64,000 nt of DNA from Aurantiacibacter sp. MUD11 (GCF_026967575.1 NZ_CP114054.1:2046001-2110000), one strand, 5' to 3'. Numbered from the stretch's first letter, positions 1-10,587 are shown. The notes: generated from the letters alone by a model not told the origin. A program made the numbers and translations.

Positions 1-617
1 AGCTGATCGAGGCGGAGTTCTCCGCCGACAGCATCTTCGGCGAGGAATATGGCCTGAAGGAAGGCAAGTCGGGCCGCCAGTGGGTGCTCGACCCGATCGA
101 CGGCACGACCGCCTTCCTGGCGGGTCGACCGATCTTCGGCACGCTGATCGCACTGGTGGTGGAAGGCTTCCCCGTCCTGGGCGTGATCGACCAGCCGGTG
201 CTGGGCGAACGCTGGCTGGGCGTGGCCGGGCAGAAGACTCGCTTCAACGGCAAGATCGTCACCGCGCGGGCCTGCCCGCAGCTGGGCAAGGCGACCATCG
301 CCACCACCGGTCCGCACTATTTCACCGTCGAACAGGGCGACAAGTTCATGGCGCTGGCCGGGCAGACCGATCACAAGCGCATGGTGATGGGCGGTGATTG
401 CTACAATTACGCCTGCCTCGCTTCGGGCCAGATCGACATCGTCGCCGAGGCCGGGCTGAAGCTGCACGACTTCGCTGCGCTGGTGCCCGTGGTCGAAGGC
501 GCGGGAGGAGTGATGAGCGACTGGCGTGGCGAACCGCTCCATGCCGAGAGCACGGGCGAGGTGCTGGCCCTGGGCGATCCCGCCCGGCTGGAGGACGTGG
601 TGGAAGTGCTGCAGTGA
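1..617 (+). CDS. hisN: Histidinol-phosphatase / inositol monophosphatase family protein, C-terminal part
   Basis: The frame runs in from the left edge and stops at TGA 615-617, leaving about 204 codons. The IMPase metal and phosphate motif DPIDGTTAF is visible near codon 31, followed by FLAGRPIFGTLIAL, wording typical of HisN-type histidinol-phosphatases rather than SuhB. A second metal motif lies near the C-terminus (KLHDFAALVPVVEGAGG). The family hydrolyses phosphate monoesters with Mg2+; the HisN branch performs the histidinol-phosphate step of histidine synthesis in the cytoplasm. No other his gene is in view, so substrate assignment rests on sequence wording only; a general IMPase remains possible. 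The start lies outside the window. Confidence 0.8.
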   Translation, partial: LIEAEFSADSIFGEEYGLKEGKSGRQWVLDPIDGTTAFLAGRPIFGTLIALVVEGFPVLGVIDQPVLGERWLGVAGQKTRFNGKIVTARACPQLGKATIATTGPHYFTVEQGDKFMALAGQTDHKRMVMGGDCYNYACLASGQIDIVAEAGLKLHDFAALVPVVEGAGGVMSDWRGEPLHAESTGEVLALGDPARLEDVVEVLQ

Positions 618-1429
618 CCGGGAATGGCATTCGCAGTCTCGGCCTTGGCTTCTGGGCCATGCTGTCGGTTACGGTTGCCGGTTGTTCGACCGCACCCACA
701 GACCAAGCCGAACCGGAGGTGCCCGTGCCCTACACTTTCTGGCAGCCTGCAGGCGATACCGCGCAGCCGCGACCCTGGGCGATCATCATTCCGGGCGGCG
801 GCGGGATGGAAGTGTTCGGCGATACCGAGCATTACTTCCGCTGGGCGGACTGGCTGAACGATCGCGGCATCGACGTGCTGCTGGTCGATCATGCGACTGC
901 CTCGACCGAGCTTCCGCAAGGCGAGAACGAGCGTCCGGATTTCTGGCAGGCCCGCATCGTCGGCCATGCCGTGGCGGCCTATCGCGAGAATGGCTGGCTC
1001 GATCCGCAGTGTCCGGGCGTCGCAATGGGCTGGTCCTTCGGCGGCGCTGGGGCGCTGGAGCTCGCTGCTGGCGGACCTGACGTCTTGGCGGGTCTGGTGG
1101 GGGCTGTCGGCTTCTATCCGTTGGTGGCGTTTCAGCCCGACGGCTATGCGCCGAAAGTGCCGGTGCTGGTCCTGCAGGGCGATGTCGACGATACGACCAC
1201 CCCGCAAGCACTGGCGAACCTGGCCGAGAATGCAGCGGGCGAACCGATCACGGTGGAACTCTACGTCGATGGCGAGCACGCCTTCGACGTTGCAGGGTTG
1301 ACCGAGCCGGTCGAATGGAACGGTGGTACCTTCCTCCATAATGCGGAGGCCGCAGCGGCTGCTGCCGATCGGCTGGAGCGCCAGCTTGATGACTGGGGCG
1401 TCGGTTCGGGCGGCTGCACCACGCAGTAG
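614..1429 (+). CDS. Dienelactone hydrolase-like alpha/beta hydrolase, lipoprotein
   Basis: I place the start at GTG 614, which overlaps the hisN stop (GTGA) and gives a 271-residue protein with a lipoprotein signal: a hydrophobic stretch ending in the lipobox LSVTVAGC, so it is probably anchored in the envelope. The body has the alpha/beta hydrolase nucleophile elbow GWSFGGAG and a late acid/His region (QGDVDDTTTP, then DGEHAFD), the usual Ser-Asp-His arrangement of the dienelactone hydrolase family. These enzymes cleave esters or lactones; the real substrate cannot be read from sequence. It looks translationally coupled to hisN, but a functional link is not evident. Confidence 0.75.
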   Translation: MTGNGIRSLGLGFWAMLSVTVAGCSTAPTDQAEPEVPVPYTFWQPAGDTAQPRPWAIIIPGGGGMEVFGDTEHYFRWADWLNDRGIDVLLVDHATASTELPQGENERPDFWQARIVGHAVAAYRENGWLDPQCPGVAMGWSFGGAGALELAAGGPDVLAGLVGAVGFYPLVAFQPDGYAPKVPVLVLQGDVDDTTTPQALANLAENAAGEPITVELYVDGEHAFDVAGLTEPVEWNGGTFLHNAEAAAAAADRLERQLDDWGVGSGGCTTQ

Positions 1430-1443
1430 AATCGCCATTCGGC

Positions 1444-1470
1444 TTGCATTTGCCGCGAGAATCGCTAGAT
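1444..1470 (+). promoter_or_regulatory. Candidate promoter for rpmI-rplT
   Basis: In the 133-bp gap before rpmI, TTGCAT (1444-1449) is followed after 15-16 bp by CTAGAT/TAGATG (1465-1471), a plausible but imperfect -35/-10 pair, leaving a leader of about 90 nt. No infC precedes rpmI here, so the ribosomal pair must have its own promoter. Confidence 0.35.
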
Positions 1471-1562
1471 GCGCGCCCTTCACTGACACGTGATCATCTT
1501 CCGGTCTGGCTGAAAGGGCTGCCAGGGCTGGTTGGACGTGTTTCTGACTCAAGGAGACGAAA

Positions 1563-1766
1563 ATGCCCAAGCTGAAGACCAAGAGCGGCGTGAAGAAGCG
1601 CTTCAAGCTCACCGCCACCGGCAAGGTCAAGCATGGTGTCGCCGGCAAGCGCCACCGCCTGATCAGCCACAATGCAAAGTATATCCGCCAGCAGCGCGGC
1701 ACCAAGGTCCTGGCCAAGGCCGACCAGGCTGCCGTGAAGAAGTGGGCGCCCTACGGCCTCGATTGA
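1563..1766 (+). CDS. rpmI: 50S ribosomal protein L35
   Basis: A 67-residue, very basic protein beginning [20 protein letters not shown], the canonical L35 opening. It is a small component of the large ribosomal subunit. ATG 1563 is preceded by AAGGAGA, a near-perfect ribosome binding site. rplT follows after 23 bp and the two form the usual rpmI-rplT unit. In many bacteria infC sits directly upstream; here a lipoprotein hydrolase gene does, so the translational repression by L20 known from infC-rpmI-rplT operons would have to act on this short leader if it occurs at all. Confidence 0.97.
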   Translation: MPKLKTKSGVKKRFKLTATGKVKHGVAGKRHRLISHNAKYIRQQRGTKVLAKADQAAVKKWAPYGLD

Positions 1767-1789
1767 GCCGGGTTCAAGGAGACTAAGAT

Positions 1790-2149
1790 ATGCCTCGCAT
1801 TAAACGTGGTGTGACCACCCGCGCCAAGCACAAGCGGATTCTCGATCAGGCGAAGGGCTATCGCGGCCGTCGCAAGAACACGATCCGCGTCGCCCGCCAG
1901 GCCGTCGAAAAGGCCGGCCAGTACGCCTATCGCGACCGCAAGGTTAAGAAGCGCAACTTCCGCGCCCTGTGGATCCAGCGCATCAACGCTGCCGTTCGCG
2001 CCGAAGGCCTCACCTATTCGCAGTTCATGCACGGCGCCAAGCTCGCTGGCATCGAGCTGGACCGCAAGGTCATGGCGGACCTCGCCATGAACGAAGCGGA
2101 AGCGTTTAGCACCATCATCAAGCAGGCGAAGGATGCGCTTCCCGCCTGA
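1790..2149 (+). CDS. rplT: 50S ribosomal protein L20
   Basis: A 119-residue basic protein with the diagnostic start [20 protein letters not shown] and the internal stretch [21 protein letters not shown]20 binds 23S rRNA early in large-subunit assembly and, in studied bacteria, represses its own mRNA. Length matches the family (117-120). It follows rpmI by 23 bp with a GGAG-type site and is followed by a strong intrinsic terminator, which closes the operon before pheS. Confidence 0.97.
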   Translation: MPRIKRGVTTRAKHKRILDQAKGYRGRRKNTIRVARQAVEKAGQYAYRDRKVKKRNFRALWIQRINAAVRAEGLTYSQFMHGAKLAGIELDRKVMADLAMNEAEAFSTIIKQAKDALPA

Positions 2150-2173
2150 TTGCTGAGTGCCTAGAATTTCCGG

Positions 2174-2208
2174 AAGCGCCATCCGCAAGGGTGGCGCTTT
2201 CTTTTTGT
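2174..2208 (+). terminator. Intrinsic terminator after rplT
   Basis: AAGCGCCA (2174-2181) pairs with TGGCGCTT (2192-2199); the stem can extend inward through one wobble and two GC pairs to a GCAA tetraloop. A T-rich run (TTTCTTTTT) follows at once. This is the classical rho-independent form and ends the rpmI-rplT transcript about 20 bp before pheS. Confidence 0.85.
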
Positions 2209-2228
2209 CCCGCTAAGAGGCGTGCCCC

Positions 2229-3350
2229 ATGAGCACTGAAAACACACAGAAGGTGACAGAGACGCTCGCACGGCTGGCCGATGCCGCCGATGCCGATGCC
2301 GTCGAGGCGATCCGTATCGAGGCGCTGGGCAAGCAGGGCTGGATTTCCGCGCTGCTGAAGACGCTCGGCAAGATGACCCCGGAAGAGCGGCAGGAGCAGG
2401 CGCCCGCTATCCAGGCGATGCGCGCGCAGGTGGCCGATGCCATCGCTGCCCGCAAGGCGGAGCTGGAAGCCGCCGAACTGGAAGCGCGCCTGGCCACCGA
2501 AACGCTCGACCTCACCCTGCCAGCCCCGACTTCGCCCAAGGGCAGCGTCCACCCGGTGAGCCAGGTGATGGACGAGCTGGCGGAAATCTTCGCCGACCTC
2601 GGCTTCGCCGTCGCCACCGGGCCGGAGATCGAGGACGACTGGTACAACTTCAGTGCGCTCAACATGCCCGAAAGCCATCCGGCGCGGGCCATGCACGATA
2701 CCTTCTACTTCCCCGACACGGCGCCCAAGGGCGGCAAGATGCTGCTGCGCACCCACACCTCGCCGGTGCAGGTGCGCACCATGCTGGACACCGTGAAGCG
2801 GAACCCGGGTGGTGCGCCGGTGCGCATCATCGCGCCGGGCCGCGTCTATCGCAGCGACAGCGACGCCACCCACACGCCGATGTTCCACCAGGTCGAAGGC
2901 CTGGTGATCGACAAGGACATCCACCTTGGCCACCTCAAGTGGACGCTGGAGACCTTCCTCAAGGCCTTCTTCGAGACCGAAGACATCGTCCTGCGGCTGC
3001 GCCCCAGCTACTTCCCCTTCACCGAGCCTAGCGTGGAAGTCGACGTCGGCTTCGAGATCGTCGACGGCAAGCGCGTGCTGGGCGGCAGCGGTGATGCGCC
3101 GGGCCACGGTTGGATGGAGCTGCTCGGCAGCGGCATGGTCAACCGCCGGGTCATCGAGATGTCCGGCCTCGACCCAGACGAATGGCAGGGCTTTGCCTTC
3201 GGCGTCGGCGTCGACCGGCTGGCCATGCTCAAGTACGGCATGGACGACCTGCGCGCCTTTTTCGACGGCGATACGCGCTGGCTGAACCACTATGGCTTCA
3301 GCCACCTCGACCAGCCGACCCTTTCCGCAGGCGTAGGAGCGAAGGCATGA
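2229..3350 (+). CDS. pheS: Phenylalanine-tRNA ligase alpha subunit
   Basis: A 373-residue protein with the N-terminal coiled coil that binds tRNA (about residues 1-90) followed by the class II synthetase catalytic domain. Class II motifs are visible: motif 2 around [20 protein letters not shown] and motif 3 near [16 protein letters not shown]. With PheT it forms the cytoplasmic alpha2beta2 enzyme that charges tRNA-Phe. The stop codon overlaps the pheT start (ATGA), indicating coupled translation, which suits equal subunit production. Length is typical (about 330-370). Confidence 0.97.
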   Translation: MSTENTQKVTETLARLADAADADAVEAIRIEALGKQGWISALLKTLGKMTPEERQEQAPAIQAMRAQVADAIAARKAELEAAELEARLATETLDLTLPAPTSPKGSVHPVSQVMDELAEIFADLGFAVATGPEIEDDWYNFSALNMPESHPARAMHDTFYFPDTAPKGGKMLLRTHTSPVQVRTMLDTVKRNPGGAPVRIIAPGRVYRSDSDATHTPMFHQVEGLVIDKDIHLGHLKWTLETFLKAFFETEDIVLRLRPSYFPFTEPSVEVDVGFEIVDGKRVLGGSGDAPGHGWMELLGSGMVNRRVIEMSGLDPDEWQGFAFGVGVDRLAMLKYGMDDLRAFFDGDTRWLNHYGFSHLDQPTLSAGVGAKA

Positions 3351-5752
3351 AGTTCTCGCTCGAATGGTTGAAGTACTTCCTCGAAACCGAGGCCACGGTC
3401 GCCGAGATCGCGGCCAAGCTGAATGCCATCGGCATCGAGGTGGAAGATATCGAGGATCCGGCCGAGAAGCTGGCAGGCTTCCGCGTGGCCGAGGTGCTGA
3501 CCGCCAAGAAGCATCCCGACGCCGACAAGCTGCAGGTGCTCACCGTCAACACCGGTGAAGGCGATCCGTTGACCGTGGTCTGCGGCGCGCCCAACGCGCG
3601 TGCCGGCATGAAGGGCGTGCTCGGCCTGCCCGGCGCCGTTGTGCCCGCCAACGGCATGCAGCTGCGCCAGAGCGCCATCCGCGGCGTCGAGAGCAACGGC
3701 ATGATGTGCTCGGTGCGCGAACTGGAGCTGGGCGACGAGCATGACGGCATCATCGAATTGCCCGAGGATGCCCCGGTCGGCACCAGCTTTGCCGAATACA
3801 ATGCCGCCTCGCCGGTGTTCGACGTGGCGATCACCCCCAACCGCCCGGACTGCATGGGTGTCTACGGCATCGCGCGCGATCTCGCTGCCGCCGGCATGGG
3901 CACGCTCAAGCCGTTGCGCGAGCACGAGATCGAAGCGACATTCGCCTGCCCGGTCGAAATCCGCACGGACGACGCCGAGGGTTGCCCGGCCTTCTTCGGT
4001 CGCGTGATCAGGGGTGTCACCAACGGCGCTTCGCCTGACTGGATGCAGCGTCGCCTGATCGCAGCGGGCCAGCGCCCGATCAGCGCGCTGGTGGACATCA
4101 CCAACTACATGATGCTCGCCTTCGGTCGCCCGGCGCACGTCTATGACCTCGCCAAGCTCTCCGGCCCGGTGGTGGCTCGTCGCGCAACGGACGGCGAGCA
4201 GGTCGAGGCGCTGAACGGCAAAACCTACACCCTCGATTCCACGATGACCGTGATCGCCGACGACAAGGGCGTGCACGACATCGCGGGCATCATGGGCGGC
4301 GAGCATTCGTCCGTGCAGGACGGCACGACCGACGTGCTGCTCGAAATCGCCTACTTCGATCCTGACCGCATCGGCGTGACGGGGCGCAAGCTGGGCCTTG
4401 CCACCGATGCCCGCACGCGTTTCGAGCGCGGCGTGGACCCAGCATGGCTGGAAGACGGCCTCGACGGCCTGACCAGCCTGATCCAGCGCATCTGCGGCGG
4501 CGAGGCATCGGAAATGGTGCGCGCCGGCCAGCCGCCGGTGGAGCCGAAGGTGATCGCATTCGACCCGACGCTGACCGCCAGCCTTGGCGGCGTGCAAGTG
4601 GCCGAAGACGAACAGCGCTGCATCCTCGAAAGCCTCGAGTTCGCGGTGAGCGATGACTGGCAGGTCACGTGCCCGCCGCGTCGCCATGACATCGAAGGGG
4701 CAGCGGACCTGGTCGAGGAAGTCGTGCGCATCCACGGCCTCGACAATGTCGCCAGCGTGGCCCTGCCGCGGGTTGATGGCGTCGCGCGGCCCACGGCCAC
4801 GCCGATACAGGCGCTCGAACGCCGCCTTCGCCGTGCCGCAGCCGCACGCGGACTGAACGAGGCGGTGACCTGGTCCTTCCTGCCGACCGCCGATGCCGAG
4901 CATTTCCTTGGCGGCAACGAGACGCCCTGGGTGCTGGACAACCCGATCAGCGAGGACATGAAGGCCATGCGCCCCTCGCTCATCCCCGGCCTGCTGAGCG
5001 CCGCCAAGCGCAATGCCGACCGTGGTGCCGCAGGCTCGCGCCTGTTCGAGATCGGCCGCCGCTACCTGCGCGCCAAGTCCGGCGACAGCGACGAGCATCC
5101 GACGCTGGCCGTGCTGCAGGCGGGCGAGAAGACCCCGCGCGGCTGGGACCAGCGCATCAATGGCGGCAAGGCCGTGCAGTTCGATGCCTTCGACGCCAAG
5201 GCCGAGGCCGAAGCGCTGCTGGCCGAAGCCGGCGCGCCGGTCGACAAGCTGATGGTGATGGGTGAGGCCGGGCCGCAGTTCCATCCGGGCCAGTCGGCCA
5301 CCCTGCGGCTGGGGCCGAAGAACGTGCTGGCGCGCTTCGGCACGCTGCACCCCGCCACGCTCGATGCCTTCGACATCGACGGCCCGGTGGTGGCCGTGGA
5401 GATCTATCTCGACGCCATTCCGGCGAAGAAGGGGAAAGGTGGTTTCGAGAAGCCGCACTTCGCCCCGCCGGCATTGCAGTCGGTGGAACGCGACTTCGCC
5501 TTCCTGGTCCCCGCAGAGCTTGCCGCCGGCGACCTGCTGCGCGCGGTGAAAGGCGCGGACAAGGCGAACATCGTCGATGCCCGCGTGTTCGACGTGTTCG
5601 CAGGCAAGGGCGTGCCCGAAGGCAAGAAGTCGGTCGCCATCGAGGTGACGCTCCAGCCGGGTGAGAAGTCCTACAAGGACGAAGAGCTCAAGGCGATTTC
5701 GGACGCCGTGGTGGCTGCCGCCGCCAAGCAGGGAGCGGAACTGCGCGGCTGA
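3347..5752 (+). CDS. pheT: Phenylalanine-tRNA ligase beta subunit
   Basis: 801 residues beginning [12 protein letters not shown], the standard PheT start; ATG 3347 overlaps the pheS stop by 4 bp. Domain order matches the bacterial beta chain: an EMAP/OB tRNA-binding domain at about 40-150 ([15 protein letters not shown]), the B3/4 editing domain (about 210-385), B5 (about 395-470), a catalytic-like domain, and the C-terminal ferredoxin-fold anticodon-binding domain (about 705-800, starting near [17 protein letters not shown]). The editing domain removes mischarged Tyr-tRNA-Phe in known members. prfC follows 17 bp later. Confidence 0.97.
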   Translation: MKFSLEWLKYFLETEATVAEIAAKLNAIGIEVEDIEDPAEKLAGFRVAEVLTAKKHPDADKLQVLTVNTGEGDPLTVVCGAPNARAGMKGVLGLPGAVVPANGMQLRQSAIRGVESNGMMCSVRELELGDEHDGIIELPEDAPVGTSFAEYNAASPVFDVAITPNRPDCMGVYGIARDLAAAGMGTLKPLREHEIEATFACPVEIRTDDAEGCPAFFGRVIRGVTNGASPDWMQRRLIAAGQRPISALVDITNYMMLAFGRPAHVYDLAKLSGPVVARRATDGEQVEALNGKTYTLDSTMTVIADDKGVHDIAGIMGGEHSSVQDGTTDVLLEIAYFDPDRIGVTGRKLGLATDARTRFERGVDPAWLEDGLDGLTSLIQRICGGEASEMVRAGQPPVEPKVIAFDPTLTASLGGVQVAEDEQRCILESLEFAVSDDWQVTCPPRRHDIEGAADLVEEVVRIHGLDNVASVALPRVDGVARPTATPIQALERRLRRAAAARGLNEAVTWSFLPTADAEHFLGGNETPWVLDNPISEDMKAMRPSLIPGLLSAAKRNADRGAAGSRLFEIGRRYLRAKSGDSDEHPTLAVLQAGEKTPRGWDQRINGGKAVQFDAFDAKAEAEALLAEAGAPVDKLMVMGEAGPQFHPGQSATLRLGPKNVLARFGTLHPATLDAFDIDGPVVAVEIYLDAIPAKKGKGGFEKPHFAPPALQSVERDFAFLVPAELAAGDLLRAVKGADKANIVDARVFDVFAGKGVPEGKKSVAIEVTLQPGEKSYKDEELKAISDAVVAAAAKQGAELRG

Positions 5753-5769
5753 GCGCAGGCTGACCTTCC

Positions 5770-7305
5770 ATGTCCAATTCCCGCCGTACCTTCGCCATCA
5801 TCTCGCACCCTGACGCGGGTAAGACGACGCTGACGGAAAAGCTGCTGCTGCAAGGCGGCGCGATTCATGCTGCGGGCGAGGTGAAGGCGCGCGGCGAGGC
5901 GCGACGCGCGCGGTCCGACTGGATGAAGATCGAGCAGCAGCGCGGTATCTCGGTCACCTCCAGCGTGATGACCTTCGAGAAGGAATTCGAAGGCGAGACC
6001 ATCACCTTCAACCTGCTCGACACGCCGGGCCACGAAGACTTCTCGGAAGATACCTACCGCACGCTGACCGCGGTCGATTCCGCCATCATGGTGATCGATG
6101 CGGCCAAGGGTATCGAGCCGCAGACGCGCAAGCTGTTCGAGGTCTGCCGCCTGCGCTCGGTGCCGATCATTACCTTCGTCAACAAGGTGGACCGCGAGGG
6201 GCGCGACCCGTTCGAGACGCTCGACGAAGTGGCCGACATGCTGGCGCTCGACGTCAGCCCGCAGATGTGGCCCATCGGCATGGGCGGCCTGTTCGAAGGT
6301 CTGCTGGATTTCCGCACCGGCGAGGTGGCGCGGCCCGAAGGCGGCTCGAAGGAATACCTCGGCAAGCGCGAAGCCAATGCCGACATTCCGGAGAAATACG
6401 CCGAGGAGATCGAGCTGGCCAAGGTCGGCTATCCCGAATTCGACCTGGAAGCCTATCGCAACGGCGACCTGACGCCGGTCTATTTCGGTTCGGCGCTGAA
6501 GAACTTCGGGGTCGAGGAACTGATCGACGCCATCGCCCGCTATGCCCCGCCGCCGCGTCCGCAACCGGCGGGAGAGGAGATGGTCAGCCCCGACCATGAC
6601 GAGGTGACCGGCTTCATCTTCAAGGTGCAGGCCAACATGGACCCGAACCACCGCGACCGCATCGCCTTCATGCGGCAGGTGTCGGGCACCTTCAAACGCG
6701 GCATGAAGCTGACGCCCTCGGGCCTCGGCAAGCCGATCGCGGTGCATTCGCCCATCCTGTTCTTTGCGCAGGATCGCGAGATCGCCGACACCGCCCTGCC
6801 GGGCGACATCATCGGCATTCCCAACCACGGCACCCTGCGTGTGGGCGATACACTGTCGGAGAAGAACCAGGTCCGTTTCACCGGCCTGCCCAACTTCGCG
6901 CCGGAAATCCTGCGCCGCGTGCAGCTGAAGGACCCGACCAAGACCAAGCAGCTGCGCAAGGCGCTGGACGACCTTTCGGAAGAAGGCGTGATCCAGGTCT
7001 TCTACCCGGAAATCGGCGGCAGCAGCATCGTCGGCGTGGTCGGCCAGCTGCAGCTTGACGTGCTGATCTCGCGGCTGTCGGCGGAATACAAGGTGGAGGC
7101 CAACCTCGAAGCCTCTCCCTTCGCCACGGCACGCTGGCTGAAAGGCACCGACGCGGCGCTGAGGGAGTTCGAGCGGTTCAACCAGGGCAACCTCGCGAAG
7201 GACCGCGATGGCGACCTGGTGTTCATGGCCAAGAGTGCCTGGGACGTCGGCTACCAGGAAGAGAAGAATCCCGACCTGAAGTTCTCTGCCACCAAGGAGC
7301 GGTGA
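5770..7305 (+). CDS. prfC: Peptide chain release factor 3 (RF3)
   Basis: A 511-residue translational GTPase. The N-terminal G domain shows the P-loop SHPDAGKTTLTEK (residues 12-24), the G3 box DTPGHEDF, and the G4 box NKVDREGRDP typical of RF3. The remaining beta-barrel domains are full length, though the N-terminus is slightly shorter than in E. coli (529). RF3 uses GTP to recycle RF1/RF2 from the ribosome after peptide release. It is 17 bp downstream of pheT and may be read from the same message. RF1 and its methylase PrmC are also in this window, at 56.4-58.4 kb. Confidence 0.95.
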   Translation: MSNSRRTFAIISHPDAGKTTLTEKLLLQGGAIHAAGEVKARGEARRARSDWMKIEQQRGISVTSSVMTFEKEFEGETITFNLLDTPGHEDFSEDTYRTLTAVDSAIMVIDAAKGIEPQTRKLFEVCRLRSVPIITFVNKVDREGRDPFETLDEVADMLALDVSPQMWPIGMGGLFEGLLDFRTGEVARPEGGSKEYLGKREANADIPEKYAEEIELAKVGYPEFDLEAYRNGDLTPVYFGSALKNFGVEELIDAIARYAPPPRPQPAGEEMVSPDHDEVTGFIFKVQANMDPNHRDRIAFMRQVSGTFKRGMKLTPSGLGKPIAVHSPILFFAQDREIADTALPGDIIGIPNHGTLRVGDTLSEKNQVRFTGLPNFAPEILRRVQLKDPTKTKQLRKALDDLSEEGVIQVFYPEIGGSSIVGVVGQLQLDVLISRLSAEYKVEANLEASPFATARWLKGTDAALREFERFNQGNLAKDRDGDLVFMAKSAWDVGYQEEKNPDLKFSATKER

Positions 7306-7336
7306 CAGCCGGCGCGTTCGGGCGTAGTCTTTGCCA

Positions 7337-7912
7337 ATGGCAGACTTCACCGATCACCTGACGGACAAGCACATCGCGATGGTGGAGGCCCAGCCGGTCT
7401 TCTTCGTCGCCACCGCCGCGCCCGATGCGCGGATCAACCTCTCGCCCAAGGGGCTGGCGGATACCTTCCGCGTGCTCGGCCCCAACCGGGTCGCCTATCT
7501 CGACCTTGGCGGATCGGGCAACGAGACCAACGCGCACCTGCTGGCGGACGGGCGGATTACGCTGATGTTCTGCAACTTCCAGCAGCCCGCGCTGATCTTG
7601 CGCATCTACGGCACGGGCAAACCGGTGCTGCCGTGGGAAAGCGGCTGGGAAGAGATTTCGCAGCACTTCACCCTGCTGCCCGGCACGCGACAGATCTTCG
7701 ATATCGCGGTGGAGAGCGTGCAGACGAGCTGCGGTTGGGGCGTGCCGATGATGGATTTCGACCACCACCGCGAGACGCTGGTGAAGTACCACGCGCAGGC
7801 CGATCCGCTGGAATGGGCGGGCAAGCACAAACGGCGGCGTGAGAGCATCGACGGCCTGCCCACGCGGCCGACCGATCGCTACATCGCCGGAACCATGCCT
7901 TCCGCCGATTAG
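7337..7912 (+). CDS. Pyridoxamine 5'-phosphate oxidase-like flavin protein
   Basis: 191 residues from ATG 7337 (a TTG at 7331 is an in-frame alternative). The sequence FFVATAAPDARINLSPKGL and the later PAVILRIYG-like stretch (PALILRIYGTGKPV) match the split-barrel PNPOx superfamily, and specifically the small alphaproteobacterial branch annotated as pyridoxamine 5'-phosphate oxidase family. Such proteins bind FMN or F420-like cofactors; the true reaction is unknown and it is not the PdxH enzyme. It ends 2 bp before the next gene, so the two are probably co-transcribed. Confidence 0.75.
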   Translation: MADFTDHLTDKHIAMVEAQPVFFVATAAPDARINLSPKGLADTFRVLGPNRVAYLDLGGSGNETNAHLLADGRITLMFCNFQQPALILRIYGTGKPVLPWESGWEEISQHFTLLPGTRQIFDIAVESVQTSCGWGVPMMDFDHHRETLVKYHAQADPLEWAGKHKRRRESIDGLPTRPTDRYIAGTMPSAD

Positions 7913-7914
7913 CG

Positions 7915-8610
7915 ATGCGGCTCACCTTCGCCAGCTACAACATCCACAAGGGCGTCGGTGCGGACCGGCGCCGCGATCCCGATCGCATCATCGAGGTCAT
8001 CGAGGAGATCGGCGCGGACGTTATTGCACTGCAGGAAGTGGACGAACGCTTCGGCAACCGCCGCGCGGTGCTGGATCGCGACGAACTGGAGAAGGCAGGC
8101 TACCAGGTCGCCAGCAAGCCGACCAAGCCCGCCAGCATGGGCTGGCACGGCAACGCGCTACTGGTGCGCGAGGGATTGAAGGTCGTTGAGGTCGATGCCC
8201 ATCACCTGCCGCAGGTCGAGCCGCGCGGTGCCATTCGTGCCACGCTGCGCAAGGGCCGGCAGGAGATCTGCGTCACCGGCATGCACCTCGACCTGACGGG
8301 CCTGCAACGCAAGCGGCAGTTTGCCCATGTCTGCAACGCCAGCCGTGCGCCGGGCCTGCCGGCGGTCATGCTGGGCGATTGCAACGAATGGCTGCGCCCC
8401 TTCGGCGGCTGGCGGGGCCTTGCCGCCCACTGGCACATGGTCGAGCCGGGCCGCAGCTTCCCCTCGCAGCGCCCGATGCTGGCACTGGACCGCGTGGTGC
8501 ACACCTCGCACTGGCAACTGGAGGAGGCGGAAGTGCACAACAGTTCCACCGCGCGGCAGGCGTCCGACCACCTGCCGGTATATGCCAGGCTGAAGCTGCT
8601 CGAATCTTAG
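7915..8610 (+). CDS. Endonuclease/exonuclease/phosphatase family protein
   Basis: 231 residues with the EEP fold motifs in order: SYNIHKGVG near the N-terminus, ALQEVDERF (metal-binding Glu), GMHLDLTG, GDCNEW (Asp-Asn) and the terminal SDHLPVYA (Asp-His). These residues coordinate Mg2+ and attack phosphodiesters in the DNase I/sphingomyelinase-like superfamily. No signal peptide is visible, so it is likely cytoplasmic. Substrate could be nucleic acid, phosphoinositide-like or lipid head group; nothing nearby decides. It starts 2 bp after the PNPOx-like gene. Confidence 0.8.
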   Translation: MRLTFASYNIHKGVGADRRRDPDRIIEVIEEIGADVIALQEVDERFGNRRAVLDRDELEKAGYQVASKPTKPASMGWHGNALLVREGLKVVEVDAHHLPQVEPRGAIRATLRKGRQEICVTGMHLDLTGLQRKRQFAHVCNASRAPGLPAVMLGDCNEWLRPFGGWRGLAAHWHMVEPGRSFPSQRPMLALDRVVHTSHWQLEEAEVHNSSTARQASDHLPVYARLKLLES

Positions 8611-8630
8611 GCACCCTGCCTGCCAATTAG

Positions 8631-9101
<471 letters not shown>

Positions 9102-9118
9102 TCAGGGGGTCTAGCATA

Positions 9119-10495
9119 ATGAAATCAGCTATCATGAAACTGGGCGCTGTCGGTGTGACGGCGCTGCTCGCATCCAGCCCGGCCTTCGCGGCTGCTCCGG
9201 TGGCGGAAGTCGCCGAAGCGGTTGCCGAAGTCGCCGAGGTTGCCGAACCTGCTGCTGACGCCGTCAGCGGCGGCACGGCCTATATCTTCAACACGCTGCT
9301 GTTCCTTATCGGCGGCTTCCTGGTCATGTGGATGGCCGCCGGCTTCGCCATGCTCGAAGCTGGCCTGGTTCGCGCCAAGAACACCTCCACGCAGTGCCTC
9401 AAGAACATCGGCCTCTACTCCATTGCCGGTCTGATGTTCTGGGTCATCGGCTACAACATCGCCTACCCCGGCTTCGCCGAGGACAGCATGGGCCTGTTCG
9501 GCATGGCCGGCACGGTCTACTCCATGCAGGACGTAGGCGCTGCCGATCTCGACACCGGCTATTCGGTGGCATCCGACTGGTTCTTCCAGATGGTCTTCTG
9601 CGCCACCACCGCCTCGATCGTTTCGGGCACGCTGGCCGAGCGTATCAAGATCGTTCCCTTCTTCATCTTCGTCACCGTGCTGACCGGCATCATCTACCCG
9701 GTCGTGGTGAGCTGGGAGTGGGGCGGCGGCTACCTCGATAGCGCATGGGGCTTCTCCGACTTCGCCGGTTCCACCCTGGTCCACTCGACCGGTGGCTGGG
9801 CTGCCCTGGTCGGTGCCATCATCCTGGGCGCTCGCCTGGGCCGCTACACCGACGGCAAGGTCAACGTCTTCCCGGGCACGAACATCCCGCTCGCCACTCT
9901 GGGTACCTTCATCCTGTGGCTCGGCTGGTTCGGCTTCAACGGCGCATCGCAGTTGGCGATGGGTACCGTGGGCGACGTTTCCGACGTGTCGAAGATCTTC
10001 GTCAACACCAACATGGCGGCCTGTGCCGGCACGGTGACGGCGATCATCCTGACGCAGCTGCGCTTCGGCAAGGCCGACGTGACCATGGCCATGAACGGTG
10101 CGCTGGCCGGCCTCGTGTCGATCACCGCAGAGCCGCTGGCTCCGACCGTGGGCCAGTCGATCCTGATCGGTGCCATCGGTGGTGCCATCGTGATCTTCAC
10201 CGTGCCGCTGCTCGACAAGTTCAAGATCGACGACGTCGTCGGCGCCATCCCGGTCCACCTCTTCGCCGGCATCTGGGGCACGCTGATCGTGGCCTGGACG
10301 GGCGATGCGACCTTCGTCGGCCAGCTGGTCGGCGTCCTGCTCACCGCCGTGTGGGTCTCGGTTGCCTCGGCAGTCATCTGGCTTGCCCTCAAGGCCACCA
10401 TCGGCCTGCGCCCCTCGGAAGAGGTCGAGACTGCCGGTCTCGATATCCACGAGATCGGCGTGGAAGCTTACCCGGATCTCGCTCGCCAAGCGTGA
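9119..10495 (+). CDS. amtB: Ammonium transporter AmtB
   Basis: 458 residues from ATG 9119. A Sec signal peptide ends near AFAA (about residue 24), followed by a short Val-Ala-Glu repeat segment and eleven hydrophobic segments expected of Amt channels. The first pore histidine is visible in STLVHSTGGW and the second in PVHLFAGIWGTL. The protein conducts ammonium/ammonia across the inner membrane. Flanking P-II genes on both sides indicate the usual GlnK-AmtB gating. A strong terminator follows. Confidence 0.95.
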   Translation: MKSAIMKLGAVGVTALLASSPAFAAAPVAEVAEAVAEVAEVAEPAADAVSGGTAYIFNTLLFLIGGFLVMWMAAGFAMLEAGLVRAKNTSTQCLKNIGLYSIAGLMFWVIGYNIAYPGFAEDSMGLFGMAGTVYSMQDVGAADLDTGYSVASDWFFQMVFCATTASIVSGTLAERIKIVPFFIFVTVLTGIIYPVVVSWEWGGGYLDSAWGFSDFAGSTLVHSTGGWAALVGAIILGARLGRYTDGKVNVFPGTNIPLATLGTFILWLGWFGFNGASQLAMGTVGDVSDVSKIFVNTNMAACAGTVTAIILTQLRFGKADVTMAMNGALAGLVSITAEPLAPTVGQSILIGAIGGAIVIFTVPLLDKFKIDDVVGAIPVHLFAGIWGTLIVAWTGDATFVGQLVGVLLTAVWVSVASAVIWLALKATIGLRPSEEVETAGLDIHEIGVEAYPDLARQA

Positions 10496-10587
10496 GCGAC
10501 ACCCAGATTGGCGGGGGCGGGACCTTTCTCCTCCTCTCCCCCCGACCCCGCCAACACTCGTTCCTCCTGCGAACGTACAACTTGAAC

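Noticed and set aside
407..1717. 436-codon minus-strand frame across hisN, the hydrolase and rpmI
   Set aside because: Crosses three real genes and a promoter region; composition is that of a shadow frame.
3290..5458. 722-codon minus-strand frame opposite pheT
   Set aside because: His/Ala/Arg-rich antisense shadow of pheT with no recognisable domain.
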